A stretch of DNA of 64,000 bases from Sphingomonas sp. C3-2 (GTDB lineage: Bacteria; Pseudomonadota; Alphaproteobacteria; Sphingomonadales; Sphingomonadaceae): the NCBI RefSeq assembly GCF_033025475.1, contig NZ_CP130322.1:1364001-1428000 (forward strand), given 5' to 3'. This document shows positions 1 through 10,140 of the stretch, piece after piece (within the stretch, counting starts at the first letter, position 1; every line of letters starts with the position of its first letter). The position numbers and the translations under genes were made by a program. The notes beneath the pieces are model-generated. The model was not told where the DNA came from and searched no databases. It saw nothing but the letters and a program-made list of their open reading frames with translations.

Positions 1-97
1 CGACCGTATCGATACCCGCCGACTGAAGCCGGATGGCCAACGCGAGACCGCCAATCCCCGCACCAATGACCGCTGCCGTCTTTCCCCCTGACGTCAC
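1..97 (-). CDS. crtI: Phytoene desaturase, N-terminal fragment (runs off the window)
   Basis: Only the first 32 codons are present, read on the minus strand from a GTG at 97-95. The peptide starts VTSGGKTAAVIGAGIGGLA, a Rossmann FAD-binding GxGxxG motif at the extreme N-terminus, as in the CrtI family of phytoene desaturases. The GTG overlaps the crtY TGA by four bases (GTGA), so the two genes are translationally coupled; an AGGGAGAAA ribosome-binding site lies upstream inside crtY. Context (directly after crtY) makes CrtI the best call. Another FAD-dependent carotenoid enzyme would fit the fragment equally well. Confidence 0.75.
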   Translation of the reverse strand, partial: MTSGGKTAAVIGAGIGGLALAIRLQSAGIDTV

Positions 98-1260
98 GCG
101 CGTTTCTCCCTGATTGCGGCGATCGCCCGGCGGATCGAGACAACAGGCCGTCCCCCAACGAGCCTGACCTTGTCGATGCCGGTCGAATGCCCGGCATAGA
201 AGCGCGCAATGGCTGCGGGATCAAGCCGGTAGACGCGTTCGAGCATCGCCACGCGCTCGTCCGGAGAGGCCGCGCGGAAGAACAGCGTGCCGAACAGCCG
301 GTAGAATCCGCGCGCCGCCCAGGTCTCGCGCGCGAATTCGAACAGCTCGTCATGAAGCAGCGGCGCATCGAGCCGGTCGAGCCCGGCGATATAGGCCGCG
401 ACACGGACAGCATCGGGGAGCGCATGGCCGGTGAGCGGATGGAAGAGGCCCGCGCGCACGCCGGTCTTGGGCACCTGAACCCCGCCCGCATTCCAGAAGC
501 GTTCGAAATCGCCGCCCATGCAGAGCGGCAACACGCCGCTTTTCTGCCGCGTCTCATATGCGAGCGACCAGCCGCGCGCGGCGGCGTAATGGGCAATCCG
601 ATCGCGATGCCAGCCCACATCCATGCCGGGCGCGGCTTCATAAAGCCTGCTCTGGACGAAGATGCGGTCGGGGCCCAGCGGCTGCGCGCTGAAGAAATGC
701 GCCCGTTCCCGTATATCGGGGAAGCGCGCATCGCACAGCATGGGGCGGCGCAGATCATGATCGGCATCGAGCACCAGTTCCTCCCCCAGCCGGTTCTGCC
801 AAGCGAGATCGAGCGCGGAGAGATCGAGCGGCGCGCGCGTATCGATAACGGCATTGGCGCGGATCCGATCCCCGCCCGCGAGCACGACGCTGGACCGGGT
901 AACGGCGGCGACGCGCCGCCCCAGCATCAGCCAACTGGCGGGCAGCACCGCGCGGACATGCGCATCAAGCGTTTCGGAGGAGACATTGTAGATGCCGTGA
1001 TCGGTGCCCGCCGCCCCGTTCGGAAACAGCACATCGTGCCCGCGCCACATATGCGCGACGACAGGCGCGATCAGCCAGCGATGGTCGGGCGCGACATCAT
1101 GTTCCTGAAACGCCCAGTGGCGATCGCCCCCAATCACCTGCGCGCCTTCGATCAAGCGGACATCGAGCCCGGGTTTGCGGGTATGGAGCGCAAGCGCGAT
1201 CAGCGCCCCCGAAAGGCCGCCACCAATGATTGCGATGTCGCACGAAAGCTTGCTTGGCAT
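94..1260 (-). CDS. crtY: Lycopene beta-cyclase
   Basis: A 388-residue protein of the CrtY type, which cyclises the ends of lycopene to beta-carotene, the precursor of sphingomonad carotenoids such as nostoxanthin. The N-terminus carries the dinucleotide-binding motif IIGGGLSGALIALAL (about residues 10-24), followed by GDRHWAFQEHD, typical of bacterial lycopene cyclases. Length matches the family. The ATG at 1260 is preceded by GGGGGA. The stop overlaps the crtI start, so this is the crtY-crtI order. Nothing upstream on the same strand continues the operon, so the transcript probably begins in 1261-1390. Confidence 0.93.
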   Translation of the reverse strand: MPSKLSCDIAIIGGGLSGALIALALHTRKPGLDVRLIEGAQVIGGDRHWAFQEHDVAPDHRWLIAPVVAHMWRGHDVLFPNGAAGTDHGIYNVSSETLDAHVRAVLPASWLMLGRRVAAVTRSSVVLAGGDRIRANAVIDTRAPLDLSALDLAWQNRLGEELVLDADHDLRRPMLCDARFPDIRERAHFFSAQPLGPDRIFVQSRLYEAAPGMDVGWHRDRIAHYAAARGWSLAYETRQKSGVLPLCMGGDFERFWNAGGVQVPKTGVRAGLFHPLTGHALPDAVRVAAYIAGLDRLDAPLLHDELFEFARETWAARGFYRLFGTLFFRAASPDERVAMLERVYRLDPAAIARFYAGHSTGIDKVRLVGGRPVVSIRRAIAAIREKRA

Positions 1261-1390
1261 TTGTCCCCCGCCCTACAGGAGGATGGAGCAAAGCTCAAAG
1301 CGACAAGGGACGGGTAGAGCGTTATAGACGACCACGCCCGCCGCCCCCTGTGCGGGCGCAACCATTTCCAAAAGTGGCAGTTATCAAAAC

Positions 1391-2257
1391 ATGACATTTC
1401 TCAAGACTCCGTGGCGGCGCCTTTCGCTAAGCGCCCTCCCCCTCATCGCGCTTGCCGGCATCCAGCCGGCGATGGCGCAATCGCCCGAGGGGAAGAACGC
1501 AGGTCAGGACCGCGACACGGTGACGGTAGCGGCGGGCGTCGCCTACGGCCCGTCCTATCAGGGATCGGACGATTACCGCGCGCTCCCCGGCTTTCAGCTG
1601 CGCGGCAAGGTTTCGAACCATCATTTCTTCATGCGCGGGCTGCAGCTTTATGTTGACGCGCTGCCCGAACCCGACACTGACGGGCTGAACTTCTCGATCG
1701 GCCCGGTGGCGGGCGTGCGGCTGGACCGGGTGAACGGCATCCGCGACGCGCAGGTAAAGGCGCTGGGCGAGAAGAACGTCGCCGTCGAGCTGGGCGGCTT
1801 TGCCGCAGTGTCCAAACGCGGCGTGCTGCTGGGCGAATATGACACGCTGGCGCTGCGCGTGACCTATGTCACCGACGTGGCCAATGCGCACAAAAGCTAT
1901 GTCGTGACGCCAGCGGTGGAATATGCGGTGCCGCTGAGCAAGCGCACGCTGGTCGCGCTGTCGGTATCGGCCGATTATGTCGGCGACGGCTTTGCCCGTT
2001 ATTACCGCAATATCGACGCCGATGGCGCCGCCGCCAGCGGCCTTGCGCCGTACAGCGCCAAGGGCGGGTTCAGCACCGTGAATGCGGGGCTTCTCGCCAC
2101 CCGGGCGCTTGGCGACGATCTGCGCCAGGGCTGGTCGGTGTTCGGCATCGCCAATTATGGCCGGCAGCTGGGCGACTTCAAGGACAGCCCGATTGTCTCC
2201 GACGCGGGCAGCGCGAACCAGTGGTTCGGCGCGGTTGGCGTCGGTTATACCTTCTGA
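1391..2257 (+). CDS. MipA/OmpV family outer-membrane protein
   Basis: A 288-residue protein with a signal peptide ending AMAQ (about residue 30). The mature part starts with VTVAAGVAYGPSYQGSDDY, the conserved first strand of the MipA/OmpV family (MltA-interacting scaffold or OmpV porin-like barrels), and ends in the aromatic C-terminal strand VGVGYTF expected of an outer-membrane beta-barrel. It is divergent from crtY with 130 bp between the starts. The exact role (murein-synthesis scaffold versus porin) cannot be decided from sequence. Confidence 0.88.
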   Translation: MTFLKTPWRRLSLSALPLIALAGIQPAMAQSPEGKNAGQDRDTVTVAAGVAYGPSYQGSDDYRALPGFQLRGKVSNHHFFMRGLQLYVDALPEPDTDGLNFSIGPVAGVRLDRVNGIRDAQVKALGEKNVAVELGGFAAVSKRGVLLGEYDTLALRVTYVTDVANAHKSYVVTPAVEYAVPLSKRTLVALSVSADYVGDGFARYYRNIDADGAAASGLAPYSAKGGFSTVNAGLLATRALGDDLRQGWSVFGIANYGRQLGDFKDSPIVSDAGSANQWFGAVGVGYTF

Positions 2258-2264
2258 CACGAAA

Positions 2265-2290
2265 AAGGGCGCCGGAACCCCGGCGCCCTT
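2265..2290 (-). terminator. Hairpin terminator between convergent genes
   Basis: AAGGGCGCCGG, loop AACC, CCGGCGCCCTT: an 11-bp perfect stem. Read on the minus strand it is followed by a TTTTT run (2266-2262), so it fits as the terminator of the 102-residue gene at 2313-2621. On the plus strand it may also stop the MipA/OmpV transcript, with a poorer U tract. Confidence 0.8.
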
Positions 2291-2312
2291 CCCCATTATA
2301 AGCGGCTGAAAA

Positions 2313-2621
2313 TCAGGCCTTGCGCGTGCCCGAAAGCGGGAAGCTGCCGAACGCGCCCGCGCCGGCCGCACCGGTGATGCTGTCGCCATCGACCGTGGCC
2401 TGGCAATCGAGCGTCATCGGCATCGGAACCTTGAGGTTCATCTTCCAGCTGAGCTTGTTGCCGTCGATCTTGCCCTCTTCAGCGGTGAGCGAGCCCATCG
2501 CGCCGACCATCTCGCCCGAAAAGCTGTCGCCCGTGCTGGCGATCGTGAACACCGACTGCTGATCCCCCAGCGGGGTCTTCACGACGCAATCCCAGGCGCC
2601 ATCCACATTTGCCATATCCAT
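2313..2621 (-). CDS. Small hypothetical protein, beta-rich
   Basis: A 102-residue protein without a signal peptide that I cannot assign to a named family. It alternates short beta-prone stretches and Gly turns (for example VFTIASTGDSFSGEMVGAMG and LDCQATVDGDSITGAAG) and starts with a WDCVVKTPLGDQ segment. Proteins of this look are small single-domain barrels, sometimes fused to or linked with secreted amidohydrolases; this is resemblance only. It has an AAGGAAGG ribosome-binding site and its own terminator at 2265-2290, so it is a real, probably monocistronic gene. Confidence 0.7.
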   Translation of the reverse strand: MDMANVDGAWDCVVKTPLGDQQSVFTIASTGDSFSGEMVGAMGSLTAEEGKIDGNKLSWKMNLKVPMPMTLDCQATVDGDSITGAAGAGAFGSFPLSGTRKA

Positions 2622-2649
2622 TATCCTTCCTTGCAGTGCCTAGAGGGGG

Positions 2650-5532
2650 TCAGTTTGCCGCGGCCGGAACGACCTCGATCGCATAGCCGAGCGGTTCGAG
2701 CTGGCTGCGGATCTTGTCCGCATCACCGACGACGACCCAGGTCATGCGGTTGAGATCGATCGCGCCGCGGGCTGCCTTGTCGAGATCGGCCGCCGTCATC
2801 GCGCGGTACCGGGCGGCGAGCGTGTCGTAATAATCGTCGGACCGCTTGAAGAGCACATTGCGCTGCATACCGCCCAGCACATCGGCTGCGGTTTCATAGC
2901 TGCCGGGGAGCTCGCGGATGCTGCCGTTGCGGGTACGTTCCAGTTCCTCCGCCGTCACGCCCTTGGGCCCAAGGAACGCCGCAATCTGTTCGCGCAGCGC
3001 GGTGATCGCGGGGCCGGTCTTGTCCGCCTGAACCGGTGCGAAGACGAGATAGGGCACATCCTGCGCGACACGGTTGACCTGCGCCCGGACGCCGTAAGAC
3101 CAGCCCTTGGTTTCGCGCAGGTCCATATTGATCCGCGACAGGAAATTGCCGCCGACCACATCGTTCGCGGCGAGCAGATCGGCGAGTTCGTCGGTCCCCT
3201 TCACCGGCAGCACTTCACCGCCGAGGATGAACGACTGGGGCGAATCCTTGCGATCGACCAGAACGATCTTGGGCTGCGCGGGCGGCAGCGGGGTATCGAA
3301 CTTCTTGGCGCCCGCCTTGCCTTTGGCCTTCCAGTTGCCGAAGCGCGCCTCGATGAGCGGCTTGAGCGCTTCGAGCGGCTGATCGCTGACGACGAACAGC
3401 GTTGCCTTTTCGGGGCGGAACCACGCATCGTGAAACGCGACCAGATCCTTGCGCGAGACCTTGGCCACCGCCGCCGGATCGCCGGTGCCGGTGAACGGAA
3501 CGCCGTAAGGATGCTGCGCACCGTAGAGCAGCGGCGGCAGAACGCGCCGCGCCATCGCCGAAGGATCGGTCATTTCCGCCGAAATGCGCGCCAGTTGCTG
3601 CCCGCGCAGGCGCTCGACCTCAGCCGGCTTGAAACCGGGGTTGCGGACGATATCGGCGAAGAGATCGAGCGAGGGCGCCAGATTGTCGGACAGCGCAAAC
3701 AGGTTGACGCTGGTCGTATCCATCGACGCGCTGGTGCTGATCGACGCGCCGAGGCTTTCCTGGCGTTCGGCGATCTGGACCGAATCGAGCGTCTTGGTAC
3801 CTTCATCAAGCAGCGCGAGCATCAGCGACTGGGTGCCGAGCATCGCCTTGGGATCGGCGGCATTGCCCGCATCGAAGCTGAGGGCCACCTGCGTGATGGG
3901 CACGGCGTCGCGGTGCGCATAGACGATCTCGATACCGTTGCCGAGCGTGGCGCGGCTGACCGCCGGGAAATCGAGATCGGCGATGGCGCCGACTTCGGGC
4001 AGCTTGGAGCGATCGATACCTGCGGACTTTGCGGGGACAGCCTCTGCCACGGGCAGTTTCGACGGCTTTGCCATCGGCTTTTCGCCGCGCGCGGGCGCCC
4101 GGTAATAGCTGGGCGCAAAGCCGCCCGCCGATTTCTGTGCCTCGTCATAGGCCGCGCGTTCGCCGGGTTCGACGGTGAGCGCATAGACCGGGCGGCTGAG
4201 CCATTTGCCCAGCGCCGCCGTCACCTGAGCCGGGGTGGCTGCGGCATATTGCGCCAGCGTCTTGCGGTAATAATCGGCGTCGTTCGAATAAAGTTCGCCC
4301 TCGGCGAGCGCGACCGCCTTGCCGCTGAACCCGCCGACCGATTCAAGCCCGGCGATCCGGCCCGAGGTGACGCGCATCGCGACGCGCTGAACCTCGTCCG
4401 CCGTTGGGCCGTTCTTCACATAATCGGCGAGGATCGCGTCGAGACGCTCGGACACCTTGGCGGCATCGACGCCCGGCTTCACATCGACCTGCACCTCGAA
4501 AAAGCTGAGCTGAGCAAAGGTCTGCACGTCGGCCGAGACGCGCACCGCGACCTTTTCGTCGCGCACCAGCATATTGTCGAGCCGCGAGCTGGCGAGGCCG
4601 CCGAGCACGGTGGCCCCCACCGCGAGCGGCACATTGTCGGGATCGTTCAGCCCCGGCACCACCCAGTTGCGGTAAAGGCGCGTCTGCGCGACGCGGTCCT
4701 TCATCACTTCATCCTTGCGGGCGGCAAGCTGGGGCAACGCAGCCGCGACCGGATGGGTCTGCGGGCCGCGCGCGATATCGCCGAAATATTTCTCGACCAG
4801 CGGGCGCGCGGCGGCGGCGTCGATATCGCCCGCGAGCACAAGGATGGCGTTGTTGGGGCCATAATGCTGGCGGAACCAGTTTTTCACATCCTCAAGGCTG
4901 GCAGCGTCGAGATCCGCCATCGAACCGATCGTCGAATGGCCATAAGGATGATCGGACGGGAGCAGCGCGGCCAGCTGGGCATATTCGACCAGACCATAAG
5001 GCTGGTTGTCGCCCTGACGCTTTTCGTTCTGGACGACGCCGCGCTGGTTATCGAGCTTGTCCTGCGTCACCGCGCCGAGCAGATGGCCCATGCGATCGGA
5101 TTCGAGGAAGAGCGCGCGTTCGAGCGCGCCGGTTGGCACAGTTTCGAAATAATTGGTGCGATCGAACCAGGTGGTGCCGTTGAAATCGGTGGCGCCTACC
5201 TGCTGCAGCGGTTCAAAGAAATCGCCGGGGGCGTTTTCCGACCCGTTGAACATCAGATGTTCGAAGAGATGCGCGAACCCGGTCTTGCCCTTGGGTTCGT
5301 GCTTGGAGCCGACATCGTACCAGACCGAGACCGCCACGACAGGCGCCTTGCGATCGGTATGGACGATCACGCGCAGCCCGTTGGCCAGCGTGAACTCCTC
5401 ATGCGGGATCTCCACCTTGTTCACCAGCGTGGCGACGGGAACCGGGGCTGCGGTCTGGGTCTGGGCAGCAAGTGGAACGGCGATCAGGGCAAAAAGCGGC
5501 GCGGCGCAGAGCCGGGCGACAATAGGGCGCAT
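2650..5532 (-). CDS. Secreted M16 zinc peptidase, two-lobed pitrilysin type
   Basis: A 960-residue protein with a signal peptide (cut near AVPLAAQ) and two M16 halves in one chain. The N-terminal half holds the inverted zinc motif H88-L-F-E91-H92 and the distal Glu in VVQNEKRQ. The C-terminal half (from about residue 520) lacks the motif, as is normal for the inactive half. M16 enzymes of this kind degrade peptides in the periplasm. The longer frame to 5589 was rejected because the ATG at 5532 has AAGGA at proper spacing and opens a standard signal peptide. Confidence 0.93.
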   Translation of the reverse strand: MRPIVARLCAAPLFALIAVPLAAQTQTAAPVPVATLVNKVEIPHEEFTLANGLRVIVHTDRKAPVVAVSVWYDVGSKHEPKGKTGFAHLFEHLMFNGSENAPGDFFEPLQQVGATDFNGTTWFDRTNYFETVPTGALERALFLESDRMGHLLGAVTQDKLDNQRGVVQNEKRQGDNQPYGLVEYAQLAALLPSDHPYGHSTIGSMADLDAASLEDVKNWFRQHYGPNNAILVLAGDIDAAAARPLVEKYFGDIARGPQTHPVAAALPQLAARKDEVMKDRVAQTRLYRNWVVPGLNDPDNVPLAVGATVLGGLASSRLDNMLVRDEKVAVRVSADVQTFAQLSFFEVQVDVKPGVDAAKVSERLDAILADYVKNGPTADEVQRVAMRVTSGRIAGLESVGGFSGKAVALAEGELYSNDADYYRKTLAQYAAATPAQVTAALGKWLSRPVYALTVEPGERAAYDEAQKSAGGFAPSYYRAPARGEKPMAKPSKLPVAEAVPAKSAGIDRSKLPEVGAIADLDFPAVSRATLGNGIEIVYAHRDAVPITQVALSFDAGNAADPKAMLGTQSLMLALLDEGTKTLDSVQIAERQESLGASISTSASMDTTSVNLFALSDNLAPSLDLFADIVRNPGFKPAEVERLRGQQLARISAEMTDPSAMARRVLPPLLYGAQHPYGVPFTGTGDPAAVAKVSRKDLVAFHDAWFRPEKATLFVVSDQPLEALKPLIEARFGNWKAKGKAGAKKFDTPLPPAQPKIVLVDRKDSPQSFILGGEVLPVKGTDELADLLAANDVVGGNFLSRINMDLRETKGWSYGVRAQVNRVAQDVPYLVFAPVQADKTGPAITALREQIAAFLGPKGVTAEELERTRNGSIRELPGSYETAADVLGGMQRNVLFKRSDDYYDTLAARYRAMTAADLDKAARGAIDLNRMTWVVVGDADKIRSQLEPLGYAIEVVPAAAN

Positions 5533-5697
5533 CGAAACATCCTTTTTCGAAACCGGTCGCGACCATAGCAGCGCCCCGGCGACGCGCAAACCATTCTACC
5601 GTCCCTTAAAATACCCCCTTGGCACGCCTTTATCGGGCGCGGACCATGCGGTAGGCAGGGTGCAGAACATTCCCTTTGCAAGCGAGTTTCGAACCGA

Positions 5698-7329
5698 ATG
5701 AAACGCCTGACCTCCGCCAGCGCCCTGGCCCTGGCGCTGATCGCCACCACCGCCCAGGCCGAACCGGCTCCCCAGCCTCAATTCGCCCCAGAAGCGGTGC
5801 GCGCGCATGTCGACTTTCTGGCCGACGACCTGTTGGAAGGGCGCAACACCGGCACGCGCGGGTACGACATCGCCGCCAAATATGTCGCGACCCGCTATGA
5901 GGCGCTGGGGCTGAAGCCCGCCGCCGATGGCAAATGGTATCAGCAGGTGCCCTTTGCCGAGTTGACGCTGACCAAAACGCCCGAGGCGACGCTCACCGTA
6001 GGCGGCAAGACGTTCACGCACGGCAAGGACGTGCTCATTGGCGTGGGCGCGGGCGAGGAAAAGCTGACGCTGGGCGCCCCCGTCGTGTTCGTGGGCTTTG
6101 GCATCGACAGCCCGGGCCAGGGGTTCGACGATTATGCCGGGCTGGACGTGAAGGGAAAGATCGTCGTCGCGCTGAGCGGTTTTCCCAAGGGCACCCCGAG
6201 CGACCTTGGCGCGCATCTGGCGAACAGCAAGGCCAAGATGGCGAGCGACCGCGGCGCGATCGGCATGATCACGGTCAACACGCGCGAGCGGCTGAAGATG
6301 CGTCCCTGGGCGCGGTCGGTTGAATCGGCGTTCGAGCCGAGCATCGCCTGGACCGAGGCGGACGGCACGCCGCACCGCGCCGCACCCGGGCTGCGCGCAA
6401 CCGCATCGGTCGACACCCCGGCCGCCCAGGCGCTGTTCGCCGGTGCGCCCCGCTCGCTCGACAAGATACTGACCGAGGCCGAGCGCAAAAATGCCCGCAT
6501 CGCCGGCTTTGCGCTGAAGCCCGAAGTGCGCGTGGAGCGCACGCTGACGCGGCGCAATTTCACCAGCCCCAATGTCGTCGCGATGCTGCCGGGATCGGAC
6601 CCCGCGCTGGCCAATGAATATGTGCTGCTGATGGCGCATCTCGACCATGTCGGGATCGACGAGAGCAAGGAAGGCGACAAGATCCACAATGGCGCGATGG
6701 ACAATGCCGCCGGCATCGCGACGATGCTGGAAGTGGCGCGCGCGATGGCGAACGCCCCGATAAAGCCGCGTCGCCCGATCCTGTTCGCCGCCGTCACCGC
6801 CGAGGAAAAGGGGCTGCTCGGGTCCGAATATCTGGCGCACAATCCGCTAACCCGCGCGGGCAAGGTGGTGAGCGTCGTCAACCTCGACATGCCGGTGCTG
6901 CTCTATGACTTCAACGACGTGATCGCCTTTGGCGCCGAACGCTCGACGCTGGGCCCCATCGTGCAGAAGGCGGCGGCGGGTGCCGGCGTGACGCTGTCCC
7001 CCGATCCGATGCCCGCCGAAGGGCTGTTCACGCGATCGGACCATTACCGCTTCGTCCAGCAGGGTATCCCCTCGGTGTTCCTGATGACCGGTTTCGGCAA
7101 TGGCGGCGAAAAGGCGTTCAAGGATTTCCTGGCGACCCATTATCACCGCGTGAGCGACCAGACCGACCTGCCGATTGACTGGAATGCGGCTGCAAAATTC
7201 ACGCGGATCAATTATGAGATCGCAACGGCGATCGCCGACGCAGATACCGCGCCGCGCTGGTACGCTAAGGACTTTTTCGGAGACACTTTCGCACCGGGCG
7301 CGGATAAGGTGGAAAAAACAGGGAGCTAA
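5698..7329 (+). CDS. Secreted M28 family aminopeptidase with PA insert
   Basis: A 543-residue protein with a signal peptide ending TTAQA. A protease-associated domain (roughly residues 120-250) interrupts the N-terminal part. The M28 zinc ligands are visible: H314 in MAHLDHVG, D335 in MDNAAGIA, the Glu pair in TAEEKGLLGS, the Asp in VVNLDMP, and the His in RSDHYRF. It probably trims amino acids from peptides outside the cytoplasm. It lies divergent from the M16 peptidase gene, so two extracytoplasmic peptidases share one 165-bp control region. The ribosome-binding site is weak. Confidence 0.93.
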   Translation: MKRLTSASALALALIATTAQAEPAPQPQFAPEAVRAHVDFLADDLLEGRNTGTRGYDIAAKYVATRYEALGLKPAADGKWYQQVPFAELTLTKTPEATLTVGGKTFTHGKDVLIGVGAGEEKLTLGAPVVFVGFGIDSPGQGFDDYAGLDVKGKIVVALSGFPKGTPSDLGAHLANSKAKMASDRGAIGMITVNTRERLKMRPWARSVESAFEPSIAWTEADGTPHRAAPGLRATASVDTPAAQALFAGAPRSLDKILTEAERKNARIAGFALKPEVRVERTLTRRNFTSPNVVAMLPGSDPALANEYVLLMAHLDHVGIDESKEGDKIHNGAMDNAAGIATMLEVARAMANAPIKPRRPILFAAVTAEEKGLLGSEYLAHNPLTRAGKVVSVVNLDMPVLLYDFNDVIAFGAERSTLGPIVQKAAAGAGVTLSPDPMPAEGLFTRSDHYRFVQQGIPSVFLMTGFGNGGEKAFKDFLATHYHRVSDQTDLPIDWNAAAKFTRINYEIATAIADADTAPRWYAKDFFGDTFAPGADKVEKTGS

Positions 7330-7342
7330 CAGTCACGCTCCC

Positions 7343-7370
7343 CTTGTGTTGTAAAATTGCAACACCATAT
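7343..7370 (+). promoter_or_regulatory. Candidate RpoH heat-shock promoter of clpB
   Basis: CTTGTG at 7343-7348 and CCATAT at 7365-7370, with 18 bases between CTTG and CCATAT. This matches the sigma-32 pattern of a CTTG -35 box and a CCATnT-type -10 box. It lies 29 bases upstream of the clpB ATG and just after the stop of the M28 gene. ClpB is a classical heat-shock protein, which supports the reading. Confidence 0.6.
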
Positions 7371-7398
7371 CGCGAACGATTTGACATTGGGGAGCGAC

Positions 7399-9978
<2,580 letters not shown>

Positions 9979-10002
9979 CGGGCCGGAGGTTCGGAGACGC
10001 AA

Positions 10003-10034
10003 AAAGGGCGTCCGGGAAACCGGGCGCCCTTTTG
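10003..10034 (+). terminator. Terminator of clpB
   Basis: AAAGGGCGTCCGG, GAAA tetraloop, CCGGGCGCCCTTT: a 13-bp stem with one G-T wobble, followed by TTTTGTTTT-type sequence. It starts 25 bases after the clpB stop. Confidence 0.88.
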
Positions 10035-10084
10035 TTTTGCCCTGTGGATAAGGGGCGCACGCGGTACGCGCACCTTCGATCCAT

Positions 10085-10114
10085 AAAAAAGGGGCAGAGC
10101 CGAAGCCCTGCCCC
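10085..10114 (-). terminator. Terminator of the first TonB-dependent receptor
   Basis: On the minus strand GGGGCAGGGC, TTCG tetraloop, GCTCTGCCCC, then TTTTTTAT. It is a 10-bp stem with one wobble pair and a run of six T, located 27 bases downstream of the receptor stop at 10141. Confidence 0.9.
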
Positions 10115-10140
10115 CTTCTTTCAGATCAAAGCCGAAAGGC

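Noticed and set aside
187-1317. 376-residue open frame opposite crtY
   Set aside because: crtY has full domain support; the opposite frame has none.
3430-5568. 712-residue open frame on the plus strand
   Set aside because: It is antisense to the M16 peptidase. High GC and codon bias of the real gene keep the opposite frame open; the product is Arg/Gly/His-rich without any domain.
7381-7386. TTGACA as a -35 box
   Set aside because: It lies only 12 bases before the clpB ATG, beside the ribosome-binding site, so it cannot drive clpB.
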